Source of the DNA: Euglena gracilis
Taxonomy: Eukaryota; Euglenozoa; Euglenophyceae; Euglenales; Euglenaceae
Assembly (NCBI GenBank): GCA_900893395.1
Contig: CAAHFI011990219.1
Coordinates: forward strand, 1 to 41,645
Direction: 5' to 3'
DNA: 41,645 bases
Shown here: positions 23,401-36,000 of the stretch, piece after piece
Layout: each line of letters starts with the position of its first letter
Position numbering within the stretch: position 1 is the first letter of the stretch
Program-made: the position numbers and the translations under genes
The notes under the pieces: model-generated
Seen by the model: only the letters and a program-made list of their open reading frames with translations
Told to the model about the DNA's origin: nothing
The model's database searches: none

Positions 23401-26400
23401 CAATGGGAACCCCCAATCGGTTTCCAGTTTTAGGCCCAAATCACGGTTTCCCATGGGCCCAAGTATGGGAACCAGGCTGTACTGACATTTGGGGTCGTCT
23501 TCCACCCCTCCAAAAACGTCGATACTTGCTAGTTTTTTGATATCCGCATGTTTTTCACACCCGTAGGCACTAATCCGGCCGGCACATCGGAATACCTATA
23601 CCGGGGGTTGCAATGGGAACCCCCAATCGGTTTCCAGTTTTAGGCCCAAATCACGGTTTCCCATGGGCCCAAGTATGGGAACCAGGCTGTACTGACATTT
23701 GGGGTCGTCTTCCACCCCTCCAAAAACGTCGATACTTGCTAGTTTTTTGATATCCGCATGTTTTTCACACCCGTAGGCACTAATCCGGCCGGCACATCGG
23801 AATACCTATACCGGGGGTTGCAATGGGAACCCCCAATCGGTTTCCAGTTTTAGGCCCAAATCACGGTTTCCCATGGGCCCAAGTATGGGAACCAGGCTGT
23901 ACTGACATTTGGGGTCGTCTTCCACCCCTCCAAAAACGTCGATACCTTGCTAGTTTTTTGATATCCGCATGTTTTTCACACCCGTAGGCACTAATCCGGC
24001 CGGCACATCGGAATACCTATACCGGGGGTTGCAATGGGAACCCCCAATCGGTTTCCAGTTTTAGGCCCAAATCACGGTTTCCCATGGGCCCAAGTATGGG
24101 AACCAGGCTGTACTGACATTTGGGGTCGTCTTCCACCCCTCCAAAAACGTCGATACTTGCTAGTTTTTTGATATCCGCATGTTTTTCACACCCGTAGGCA
24201 CTAATCCGGCCGGCACATCGGAATACCTATACCGGGGGTTGCAATGGGAACCCCCAATCGGTTTCCAGTTTTAGGCCCAAATCACGGTTTCCCATGGGCC
24301 CAAGTATGGGAACCAGGCTGTACTGACATTTGGGGTCGTCTTCCACCCCTCCAAAAACGTCGATACTTGCTAGTTTTTTGATATCCGCATGTTTTTCACA
24401 CCCGTAGGCACTAATCCGGCCGGCACATCGGAATACCTATACCGGGGGTTGCAATGGGAACCCCCAATCGGTTTCCAGTTTTAGGCCCAAATCACGGTTT
24501 CCCATGGGCCCAAGTATGGGAACCAGGCTGTACTGACATTTGGGGTCGTCTTCCACCCCTCCAAAAACGTCGATACTTGCTAGTTTTTTGATATCCGCAT
24601 GTTTTTCACACCCGTAGGCACTAATCCGGCCGGCACATCGGAATACCTATACCGGGGGTTGCAATGGGAACCCCCAATCGGTTTCCAGTTTTAGGCCCAA
24701 ATCACGGTTTCCCATGGGCCCAAGTATGGGAACCAGGCTGTACTGACATTTGGGGTCGTCTTCCACCCCTCCAAAAACGTCGATACTTGCTAGTTTTTTG
24801 ATATCCGCATGTTTTTCACACCCGTAGGCACTAATCCGGCCGGCACATCGGAATACCTATACCGGGGGTTGCAATGGGAACCCCCAATCGGTTTCCAGTT
24901 TTAGGCCCAAATCACGGTTTCCCATGGGCCCAAGTATGGGAACCAGGCTGTACTGACATTTGGGGTCGTCTTCCACCCCTCCAAAAACGTCGATACTTGC
25001 TAGTTTTTTGATATCCGCATGTTTTTCACACCCGTAGGCACTAATCCGGCCGGCACATCGGAATACCTATACCGGGGGTTGCAATGGGAACCCCCAATCG
25101 GTTTCCAGTTTTAGGCCCAAATCACGGTTTCCCATGGGCCCAAGTATGGGAACCAGGCTGTACTGACATTTGGGGTCGTCTTCCACCCCTCCAAAAACGT
25201 CGATACCTTGCTAGTTTTTTGATATCCGCATGTTTTTCACACCCGTAGGCACTAATCCGGCCGGCACATCGGAATACCTATACCGGGGGTTGCAATGGGA
25301 ACCCCCAATCGGTTTCCAGTTTTAGGCCCAAATCACGGTTTCCCATGGGCCCAAGTATGGGAACCAGGCTGTACTGACATTTGGGGTCGTCTTCCACCCC
25401 TCCAAAAACGTCGATACTTGCTAGTTTTTTGATATCCGCATGTTTTTCACACCCGTAGGCACTAATCCGGCCGGCACATCGGAATACCTATACCGGGGGT
25501 TGCAATGGGAACCCCCAATCGGTTTCCAGTTTTAGGCCCAAATCACGGTTTCCCATGGGCCCAAGTATGGGAACCAGGCTGTACTGACATTTGGGGTCGT
25601 CTTCCACCCCTCCAAAAACGTCGATACTTGCTAGTTTTTTGATATCCGCATGTTTTTCACACCCGTAGGCACTAATCCGGCCGGCACATCGGAATACCTA
25701 TACCGGGGGTTGCAATGGGAACCCCCAATCGGTTTCCAGTTTTAGGCCCAAATCACGGTTTCCCATGGGCCCAAGTATGGGAACCAGGCTGTACTGACAT
25801 TTGGGGTCGTCTTCCACCCCTCCAAAAACGTCGATACCTTGCTAGTTTTTTGATATCCGCATGTTTTTCACACCCGTAGGCACTAATCCGGCCGGCACAT
25901 CGGAATACCTATACCGGGGGTTGCAATGGGAACCCCCAATCGGTTTCCAGTTTTAGGCCCAAATCACGGTTTCCCATGGGCCCAAGTATGGGAACCAGGC
26001 TGTACTGACATTTGGGGTCGTCTTCCACCCCTCCAAAAACGTCGATACTTGCTAGTTTTTTGATATCCGCATGTTTTTCACACCCGTAGGCACTAATCCG
26101 GCCGGCACATCGGAATACCTATACCGGGGGTTGCAATGGGAACCCCCAATCGGTTTCCAGTTTTAGGCCCAAATCACGGTTTCCCATGGGCCCAAGTATG
26201 GGAACCAGGCTGTACTGACATTTGGGGTCGTCTTCCACCCCTCCAAAAACGTCGATACCTTGCTAGTTTTTTGATATCCGCATGTTTTTCACACCCGTAG
26301 GCACTAATCCGGCCGGCACATCGGAATACCTATACCGGGGGTTGCAATGGGAACCCCCAATCGGTTTCCAGTTTTAGGCCCAAATCACGGTTTCCCATGG

Positions 26401-29400
26401 GCCCAAGTATGGGAACCAGGCTGTACTGACATTTGGGGTCGTCTTCCACCCCTCCAAAAACGTCGATACTTGCTAGTTTTTTGATATCCGCATGTTTTTC
26501 ACACCCGTAGGCACTAATCCGGCCGGCACATCGGAATACCTATACCGGGGGTTGCAATGGGAACCCCCAATCGGTTTCCAGTTTTAGGCCCAAATCACGG
26601 TTTCCCATGGGCCCAAGTATGGGAACCAGGCTGTACTGACATTTGGGGTCGTCTTCCACCCCTCCAAAAACGTCGATACTTGCTAGTTTTTTGATATCCG
26701 CATGTTTTTCACACCCGTAGGCACTAATCCGGCCGGCACATCGGAATACCTATACCGGGGGTTGCAATGGGAACCCCCAATCGGTTTCCAGTTTTAGGCC
26801 CAAATCACGGTTTCCCATGGGCCCAAGTATGGGAACCAGGCTGTACTGACATTTGGGGTCGTCTTCCACCCCTCCAAAAACGTCGATACTTGCTAGTTTT
26901 TTGATATCCGCATGTTTTTCACACCCGTAGGCACTAATCCGGCCGGCACATCGGAATACCTATACCGGGGGTTGCAATGGGAACCCCCAATCGGTTTCCA
27001 GTTTTAGGCCCAAATCACGGTTTCCCATGGGCCCAAGTATGGGAACCAGGCTGTACTGACATTTGGGGTCGTCTTCCACCCCTCCAAAAACGTCGATACT
27101 TGCTAGTTTTTTGATATCCGCATGTTTTTCACACCCGTAGGCACTAATCCGGCCGGCACATCGGAATACCTATACCGGGGGTTGCAATGGGAACCCCCAA
27201 TCGGTTTCCAGTTTTAGGCCCAAATCACGGTTTCCCATGGGCCCAAGTATGGGAACCAGGCTGTACTGACATTTGGGGTCGTCTTCCACCCCTCCAAAAA
27301 CGTCGATACTTGCTAGTTTTTTGATATCCGCATGTTTTTCACACCCGTAGGCACTAATCCGGCCGGCACATCGGAATACCTATACCGGGGGTTGCAATGG
27401 GAACCCCCAATCGGTTTCCAGTTTTAGGCCCAAATCACGGTTTCCCATGGGCCCAAGTATGGGAACCAGGCTGTACTGACATTTGGGGTCGTCTTCCACC
27501 CCTCCAAAAACGTCGATACCTTGCTAGTTTTTTGATATCCGCATGTTTTTCACACCCGTAGGCACTAATCCGGCCGGCACATCGGAATACCTATACCGGG
27601 GGTTGCAATGGGAACCCCCAATCGGTTTCCAGTTTTAGGCCCAAATCACGGTTTCCCATGGGCCCAAGTATGGGAACCAGGCTGTACTGACATTTGGGGT
27701 CGTCTTCCACCCCTCCAAAAACGTCGATACTTGCTAGTTTTTTGATATCCGCATGTTTTTCACACCCGTAGGCACTAATCCGGCCGGCACATCGGAATAC
27801 CTATACCGGGGGTTGCAATGGGAACCCCCAATCGGTTTCCAGTTTTAGGCCCAAATCACGGTTTCCCATGGGCCCAAGTATGGGAACCAGGCTGTACTGA
27901 CATTTGGGGTCGTCTTCCACCCCTCCAAAAACGTCGATACTTGCTAGTTTTTTGATATCCGCATGTTTTTCACACCCGTAGGCACTAATCCGGCCGGCAC
28001 ATCGGAATACCTATACCGGGGGTTGCAATGGGAACCCCCAATCGGTTTCCAGTTTTAGGCCCAAATCACGGTTTCCCATGGGCCCAAGTATGGGAACCAG
28101 GCTGTACTGACATTTGGGGTCGTCTTCCACCCCTCCAAAAACGTCGATACCTTGCTAGTTTTTTGATATCCGCATGTTTTTCACACCCGTAGGCACTAAT
28201 CCGGCCGGCACATCGGAATACCTATACCGGGGGTTGCAATGGGAACCCCCAATCGGTTTCCAGTTTTAGGCCCAAATCACGGTTTCCCATGGGCCCAAGT
28301 ATGGGAACCAGGCTGTACTGACATTTGGGGTCGTCTTCCACCCCTCCAAAAACGTCGATACCTTGCTAGTTTTTTGATATCCGCATGTTTTTCACACCCG
28401 TAGGCACTAATCCGGCCGGCACATCGGAATACCTATACCGGGGGTTGCAATGGGAACCCCCAATCGGTTTCCAGTTTTAGGCCCAAATCACGGTTTCCCA
28501 TGGGCCCAAGTATGGGAACCAGGCTGTACTGACATTTGGGGTCGTCTTCCACCCCTCCAAAAACGTCGATACCTTGCTAGTTTTTTGATATCCGCATGTT
28601 TTTCACACCCGTAGGCACTAATCCGGCCGGCACATCGGAATACCTATACCGGGGGTTGCAATGGGAACCCCCAATCGGTTTCCAGTTTTAGGCCCAAATC
28701 ACGGTTTCCCATGGGCCCAAGTATGGGAACCAGGCTGTACTGACATTTGGGGTCGTCTTCCACCCCTCCAAAAACGTCGATACCTTGCTAGTTTTTTGAT
28801 ATCCGCATGTTTTTCACACCCGTAGGCACTAATCCGGCCGGCACATCGGAATACCTATACCGGGGGTTGCAATGGGAACCCCCAATCGGTTTCCAGTTTT
28901 AGGCCCAAATCACGGTTTCCCATGGGCCCAAGTATGGGAACCAGGCTGTACTGACATTTGGGGTCGTCTTCCACCCCTCCAAAAACGTCGATACTTGCTA
29001 GTTTTTTGATATCCGCATGTTTTTCACACCCGTAGGCACTAATCCGGCCGGCACATCGGAATACCTATACCGGGGGTTGCAATGGGAACCCCCAATCGGT
29101 TTCCAGTTTTAGGCCCAAATCACGGTTTCCCATGGGCCCAAGTATGGGAACCAGGCTGTACTGACATTTGGGGTCGTCTTCCACCCCTCCAAAAACGTCG
29201 ATACTTGCTAGTTTTTTGATATCCGCATGTTTTTCACACCCGTAGGCACTAATCCGGCCGGCACATCGGAATACCTATACCGGGGGTTGCAATGGGAACC
29301 CCCAATCGGTTTCCAGTTTTAGGCCCAAATCACGGTTTCCCATGGGCCCAAGTATGGGAACCAGGCTGTACTGACATTTGGGGTCGTCTTCCACCCCTCC

Positions 29401-32400
29401 AAAAACGTCGATACTTGCTAGTTTTTTGATATCCGCATGTTTTTCACACCCGTAGGCACTAATCCGGCCGGCACATCGGAATACCTATACCGGGGGTTGC
29501 AATGGGAACCCCCAATCGGTTTCCAGTTTTAGGCCCAAATCACGGTTTCCCATGGGCCCAAGTATGGGAACCAGGCTGTACTGACATTTGGGGTCGTCTT
29601 CCACCCCTCCAAAAACGTCGATACTTGCTAGTTTTTTGATATCCGCATGTTTTTCACACCCGTAGGCACTAATCCGGCCGGCACATCGGAATACCTATAC
29701 CGGGGGTTGCAATGGGAACCCCCAATCGGTTTCCAGTTTTAGGCCCAAATCACGGTTTCCCATGGGCCCAAGTATGGGAACCAGGCTGTACTGACATTTG
29801 GGGTCGTCTTCCACCCCTCCAAAAACGTCGATACCTTGCTAGTTTTTTGATATCCGCATGTTTTTCACACCCGTAGGCACTAATCCGGCCGGCACATCGG
29901 AATACCTATACCGGGGGTTGCAATGGGAACCCCCAATCGGTTTCCAGTTTTAGGCCCAAATCACGGTTTCCCATGGGCCCAAGTATGGGAACCAGGCTGT
30001 ACTGACATTTGGGGTCGTCTTCCACCCCTCCAAAAACGTCGATACCTTGCTAGTTTTTTGATATCCGCATGTTTTTCACACCCGTAGGCACTAATCCGGC
30101 CGGCACATCGGAATACCTATACCGGGGGTTGCAATGGGAACCCCCAATCGGTTTCCAGTTTTAGGCCCAAATCACGGTTTCCCATGGGCCCAAGTATGGG
30201 AACCAGGCTGTACTGACATTTGGGGTCGTCTTCCACCCCTCCAAAAACGTCGATACTTGCTAGTTTTTTGATATCCGCATGTTTTTCACACCCGTAGGCA
30301 CTAATCCGGCCGGCACATCGGAATACCTATACCGGGGGTTGCAATGGGAACCCCCAATCGGTTTCCAGTTTTAGGCCCAAATCACGGTTTCCCATGGGCC
30401 CAAGTATGGGAACCAGGCTGTACTGACATTTGGGGTCGTCTTCCACCCCTCCAAAAACGTCGATACCTTGCTAGTTTTTTGATATCCGCATGTTTTTCAC
30501 ACCCGTAGGCACTAATCCGGCCGGCACATCGGAATACCTATACCGGGGGTTGCAATGGGAACCCCCAATCGGTTTCCAGTTTTAGGCCCAAATCACGGTT
30601 TCCCATGGGCCCAAGTATGGGAACCAGGCTGTACTGACATTTGGGGTCGTCTTCCACCCCTCCAAAAACGTCGATACCTTGCTAGTTTTTTGATATCCGC
30701 ATGTTTTTCACACCCGTAGGCACTAATCCGGCCGGCACATCGGAATACCTATACCGGGGGTTGCAATGGGAACCCCCAATCGGTTTCCAGTTTTAGGCCC
30801 AAATCACGGTTTCCCATGGGCCCAAGTATGGGAACCAGGCTGTACTGACATTTGGGGTCGTCTTCCACCCCTCCAAAAACGTCGATACTTGCTAGTTTTT
30901 TGATATCCGCATGTTTTTCACACCCGTAGGCACTAATCCGGCCGGCACATCGGAATACCTATACCGGGGGTTGCAATGGGAACCCCCAATCGGTTTCCAG
31001 TTTTAGGCCCAAATCACGGTTTCCCATGGGCCCAAGTATGGGAACCAGGCTGTACTGACATTTGGGGTCGTCTTCCACCCCTCCAAAAACGTCGATACCT
31101 TGCTAGTTTTTTGATATCCGCATGTTTTTCACACCCGTAGGCACTAATCCGGCCGGCACATCGGAATACCTATACCGGGGTTGCAATGGGAACCCCCAAT
31201 CGGTTTCCAGTTTTAGGCCCAAATCACGGTTTCCCATGGGCCCAAGTATGGGAACCAGGCTGTACTGACATTTGGGGTCGTCTTCCACCCCTCCAAAAAC
31301 GTCGATACCTTGCTAGTTTTTTGATATCCGCATGTTTTTCACACCCGTAGGCACTAATCCGGCCGGCACATCGGAATACCTATACCGGGGGTTGCAATGG
31401 GAACCCCCAATCGGTTTCCAGTTTTAGGCCCAAATCACGGTTTCCCATGGGCCCAAGTATGGGAACCAGGCTGTACTGACATTTGGGGTCGTCTTCCACC
31501 CCTCCAAAAACGTCGATACCTTGCTAGTTTTTTGATATCCGCATGTTTTTCACACCCGTAGGCACTAATCCGGCCGGCACATCGGAATACCTATACCGGG
31601 GTTGCAATGGGAACCCCCAATCGGTTTCCAGTTTTAGGCCCAAATCACGGTTTCCCATGGGCCCAAGTATGGGAACCAGGCTGTACTGACATTTGGGGTC
31701 GTCTTCCACCCCTCCAAAAACGTCGATACCTTGCTAGTTTTTTGATATCCGCATGTTTTTCACACCCGTAGGCACTAATCCGGCCGGCACATCGGAATAC
31801 CTATACCGGGGGTTGCAATGGGAACCCCCAATCGGTTTCCAGTTTTAGGCCCAAATCACGGTTTCCCATGGGCCCAAGTATGGGAACCAGGCTGTACTGA
31901 CATTTGGGGTCGTCTTCCACCCCTCCAAAAACGTCGATACTTGCTAGTTTTTTGATATCCGCATGTTTTTCACACCCGTAGGCACTAATCCGGCCGGCAC
32001 ATCGGAATACCTATACCGGGGGTTGCAATGGGAACCCCCAATCGGTTTCCAGTTTTAGGCCCAAATCACGGTTTCCCATGGGCCCAAGTATGGGAACCAG
32101 GCTGTACTGACATTTGGGGTCGTCTTCCACCCCTCCAAAAACGTCGATACCTTGCTAGTTTTTTGATATCCGCATGTTTTTCACACCCGTAGGCACTAAT
32201 CCGGCCGGCACATCGGAATACCTATACCGGGGGTTGCAATGGGAACCCCCAATCGGTTTCCAGTTTTAGGCCCAAATCACGGTTTCCCATGGGCCCAAGT
32301 ATGGGAACCAGGCTGTACTGACATTTGGGGTCGTCTTCCACCCCTCCAAAAACGTCGATACTTGCTAGTTTTTTGATATCCGCATGTTTTTCACACCCGT

Positions 32401-33092
32401 AGGCACTAATCCGGCCGGCACATCGGAATACCTATACCGGGGGTTGCAATGGGAACCCCCAATCGGTTTCCAGTTTTAGGCCCAAATCACGGTTTCCCAT
32501 GGGCCCAAGTATGGGAACCAGGCTGTACTGACATTTGGGGTCGTCTTCCACCCCTCCAAAAACGTCGATACCTTGCTAGTTTTTTGATATCCGCATGTTT
32601 TTCACACCCGTAGGCACTAATCCGGCCGGCACATCGGAATACCTATACCGGGGGTTGCAATGGGAACCCCCAATCGGTTTCCAGTTTTAGGCCCAAATCA
32701 CGGTTTCCCATGGGCCCAAGTATGGGAACCAGGCTGTACTGACATTTGGGGTCGTCTTCCACCCCTCCAAAAACGTCGATACTTGCTAGTTTTTTGATAT
32801 CCGCATGTTTTTCACACCCGTAGGCACTAATCCGGCCGGCACATCGGAATACCTATACCGGGGGTTGCAATGGGAACCCCCAATCGGTTTCCAGTTTTAG
32901 GCCCAAATCACGGTTTCCCATGGGCCCAAGTATGGGAACCAGGCTGTACTGACATTTGGGGTCGTCTTCCACCCCTCCAAAAACGTCGATACTTGCTAGT
33001 TTTTTGATATCCGCATGTTTTTCACACCCGTAGGCACTAATCCGGCCGGCACATCGGAATACCTATACCGGGGGTTGCAATGGGAACCCCCA

Positions 33093-36000
33093 ATCGGTTT
33101 CCAGTTTTAGGCCCAAATCACGGTTTCCCATGGGCCCAAGTATGGGAACCAGGCTGTACTGACATTTGGGGTCGTCTTCCACCCCTCCAAAAACGTCGAT
33201 ACTTGCTAGTTTTTTGATATCCGCATGTTTTTCACACCCGTAGGCACTAATCCGGCCGGCACATCGGAATACCTATACCGGGGTTGCAATGGGAACCCCA
33301 ATCGGTTTCCAGTTTTAGGCCCAAATCACGGTTTCCCATGGGCCCAAGTATGGGAACCAGGCTGTACTGACATTTGGGGTCGTCTTCCACCCCTCCAAAA
33401 ACGTCGATACCTTGCTAGTTTTTTGATATCCGCATGTTTTTCACACCCGTAGGCACTAATCCGGCCGGCACATCGGAATACCTATACCGGGGGTTGCAAT
33501 GGGAACCCCAATCGGTTTCCAGTTTTAGGCCCAAATCACGGTTTCCCATGGGCCCAAGTATGGGAACCAGGCTGTACTGACATTTGGGGTCGTCTTCCAC
33601 CCCTCCAAAACGTCGATACCTTGCTAGTTTTTTGATATCCGCATGTTTTTCACACCCGTAGGCACTAATCCGGCCGGCACATCGGAATACCTATACCGGG
33701 GGTTGCAATGGGAACCCCCAATCGGTTTCCAGTTTTAGGCCCAAATCACGGTTTCCCATGGGCCCAAGTATGGGAACCAGGCTGTACTGACATTTGGGGT
33801 CGTCTTCCACCCCTCCAAAAACGTCGATACCTTGCTAGTTTTTTGATATCCGCATGTTTTTCACACCCGTAGGCACTAATCCGGCCGGCACATCGGAATA
33901 CCTATACCGGGGTTGCAATGGGAACCCCCAATCGGTTTCCAGTTTTAGGCCCAAATCACGGTTTCCCATGGGCCCAAGTATGGGAACCAGGCTGTACTGA
34001 CATTTGGGGTCGTCTTCCACCCCTCCAAAAACGTCGATACTTGCTAGTTTTTTGATATCCGCATGTTTTTCACACCCGTAGGCACTAATCCGGCCGGCAC
34101 ATCGGAATACCTATACCGGGGTTGCAATGGGAACCCCCAATCGGTTTCCAGTTTTAGGCCCAAATCACGGTTTCCCATGGGCCCAAGTATGGGAACCAGG
34201 CTGTACTGACATTTGGGGTCGTCTTCCACCCCTCCAAAAACGTCGATACCTTGCTAGTTTTTTGATATCCGCATGTTTTTCACACCCGTAGGCACTAATC
34301 CGGCCGGCACATCGGAATACCTATACCGGGGGTTGCAATGGGAACCCCCAATCGGTTTCCAGTTTTAGGCCCAAATCACGGTTTCCCATGGGCCCAAGTA
34401 TGGGAACCAGGCTGTACTGACATTTGGGGTCGTCTTCCACCCCTCCAAAAACGTCGATACCTTGCTAGTTTTTTGATATCCGCATGTTTTTCACACCCGT
34501 AGGCACTAATCCGGCCGGCACATCGGAATACCTATACCGGGGGTTGCAATGGGAACCCCCAATCGGTTTCCAGTTTTAGGCCCAAATCACGGTTTCCCAT
34601 GGGCCCAAGTATGGGAACCAGGCTGTACTGACATTTGGGGTCGTCTTCCACCCCTCCAAAAACGTCGATACCTTGCTAGTTTTTTGATATCCGCATGTTT
34701 TTCACACCCGTAGGCACTAATCCGGCCGGCACATCGGAATACCTATACCGGGGGTTGCAATGGGAACCCCCAATCGGTTTCCAGTTTTAGGCCCAAATCA
34801 CGGTTTCCCATGGGCCCAAGTATGGGAACCAGGCTGTACTGACATTTGGGGTCGTCTTCCACCCCTCCAAAAACGTCGATACCTTGCTAGTTTTTTGATA
34901 TCCGCATGTTTTTCACACCCGTAGGCACTAATCCGGCCGGCACATCGGAATACCTATACCGGGGGTTGCAATGGGAACCCCAATCGGTTTCCAGTTTTAG
35001 GCCCAAATCACGGTTTCCCATGGGCCCAAGTATGGGAACCAGGCTGTACTGACATTTGGGGTCGTCTTCCACCCCTCCAAAAACGTCGATACCTTGCTAG
35101 TTTTTTGATATCCGCATGTTTTTCACACCCGTAGGCACTAATCCGGCCGGCACATCGGAATACCTATACCGGGGGTTGCAATGGGAACCCCCAATCGGTT
35201 TCCAGTTTTAGGCCCAAATCACGGTTTCCCATGGGCCCAAGTGGGAACCAGGCTGTACTGACATTTGGGGTCGTCTTCCACCCCTCCAAAAACGTCGATA
35301 CCTTGCTAGTTTTTTGATATCCGCATGTTTTTCACACCCGTAGGCACTAATCCGGCCGGCACATCGGAATACCTATACCGGGGGTTGCAATGGGAACCCC
35401 AATCGGTTTCCAGTTTTAGGCCCAAATCACGGTTTCCCATGGGCCCAAGTATGGGAACCAGGCTGTACTGACATTTGGGGTCGTCTTCCACCCCTCCAAA
35501 AACGTCGATACTTGCTAGTTTTTTGATATCCGCATGTTTTTCACACCCGTAGGCACTAATCCGGCCGGCACATCGGAATACCTATACCGGGGGTTGCAAT
35601 GGGAACCCCCAATCGGTTTCCAGTTTTAGGCCCAAATCACGGTTTCCCATGGGCCCAAGTATGGGAACCAGGCTGTACTGACATTTGGGGTCGTCTTCCA
35701 CCCCTCCAAAAACGTCGATACCTTGCTAGTTTTTTGATATCCGCATGTTTTTCACACCCGTAGGCACTAATCCGGCCGGCACATCGGAATACCTATACCG
35801 GGGGTTGCAATGGGAACCCCCAATCGGTTTCCAGTTTTAGGCCCAAATCACGGTTTCCCATGGGCCCAAGTATGGGAACCAGGCTGTACTGACATTTGGG
35901 GTCGTCTTCCACCCCTCCAAAAACGTCGATACCTTGCTAGTTTTTTGATATCCGCATGTTTTTCACACCCGTAGGCACTAATCCGGCCGGCACATCGGAA

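Larger units (their letters stand above)
20055..25306. repeat. Higher-order repeat of six type-B units (about 1,261 bp)
   Basis: The A of the tcgata site in units with the longer form (gatatcttg or gataccttg) falls at 20161, 21421, 22682, 23942 and 25203. The intervals are 1260, 1261, 1260 and 1261 bp, and exactly five gatacttg units lie between each pair. The first marker is gatatcttg and the other four are gataccttg. After 25203 the register breaks (CC forms at 25834 and 26255), but one more exact 1261-bp interval follows, from 26255 to 27516. The pattern suggests that blocks of six units were copied together. It rests on a one-base marker, so base-calling error is the main alternative. Confidence 0.6.
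20265..33092. repeat. Satellite type B, homogenised core (61 units of 209-211 bp)
   Basis: Sixty-one consecutive units span 12,828 bp (mean 210.3 bp). As far as I can read they are identical except for one variable C at the tcgata site (gatacttg or gataccttg, 210 or 211 bp) and a G-run of four instead of five in three units, near 23393, 31175 and 31595. Between 20161 and 25203 the variable C follows a regular six-unit rhythm (see the separate entry). From about 28 kb the CC form becomes commoner. This uniformity over almost 13 kb indicates very recent amplification or ongoing conversion. The single variable C or G could partly reflect base-calling error. Confidence 0.95.

Noticed and set aside
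33225-33452. Plus-strand open frames of 66-75 codons starting at the ATG in gcatgttttt
   Set aside because: These are repeat artefacts. They appear only in units with particular homopolymer lengths and have no recognisable domain.
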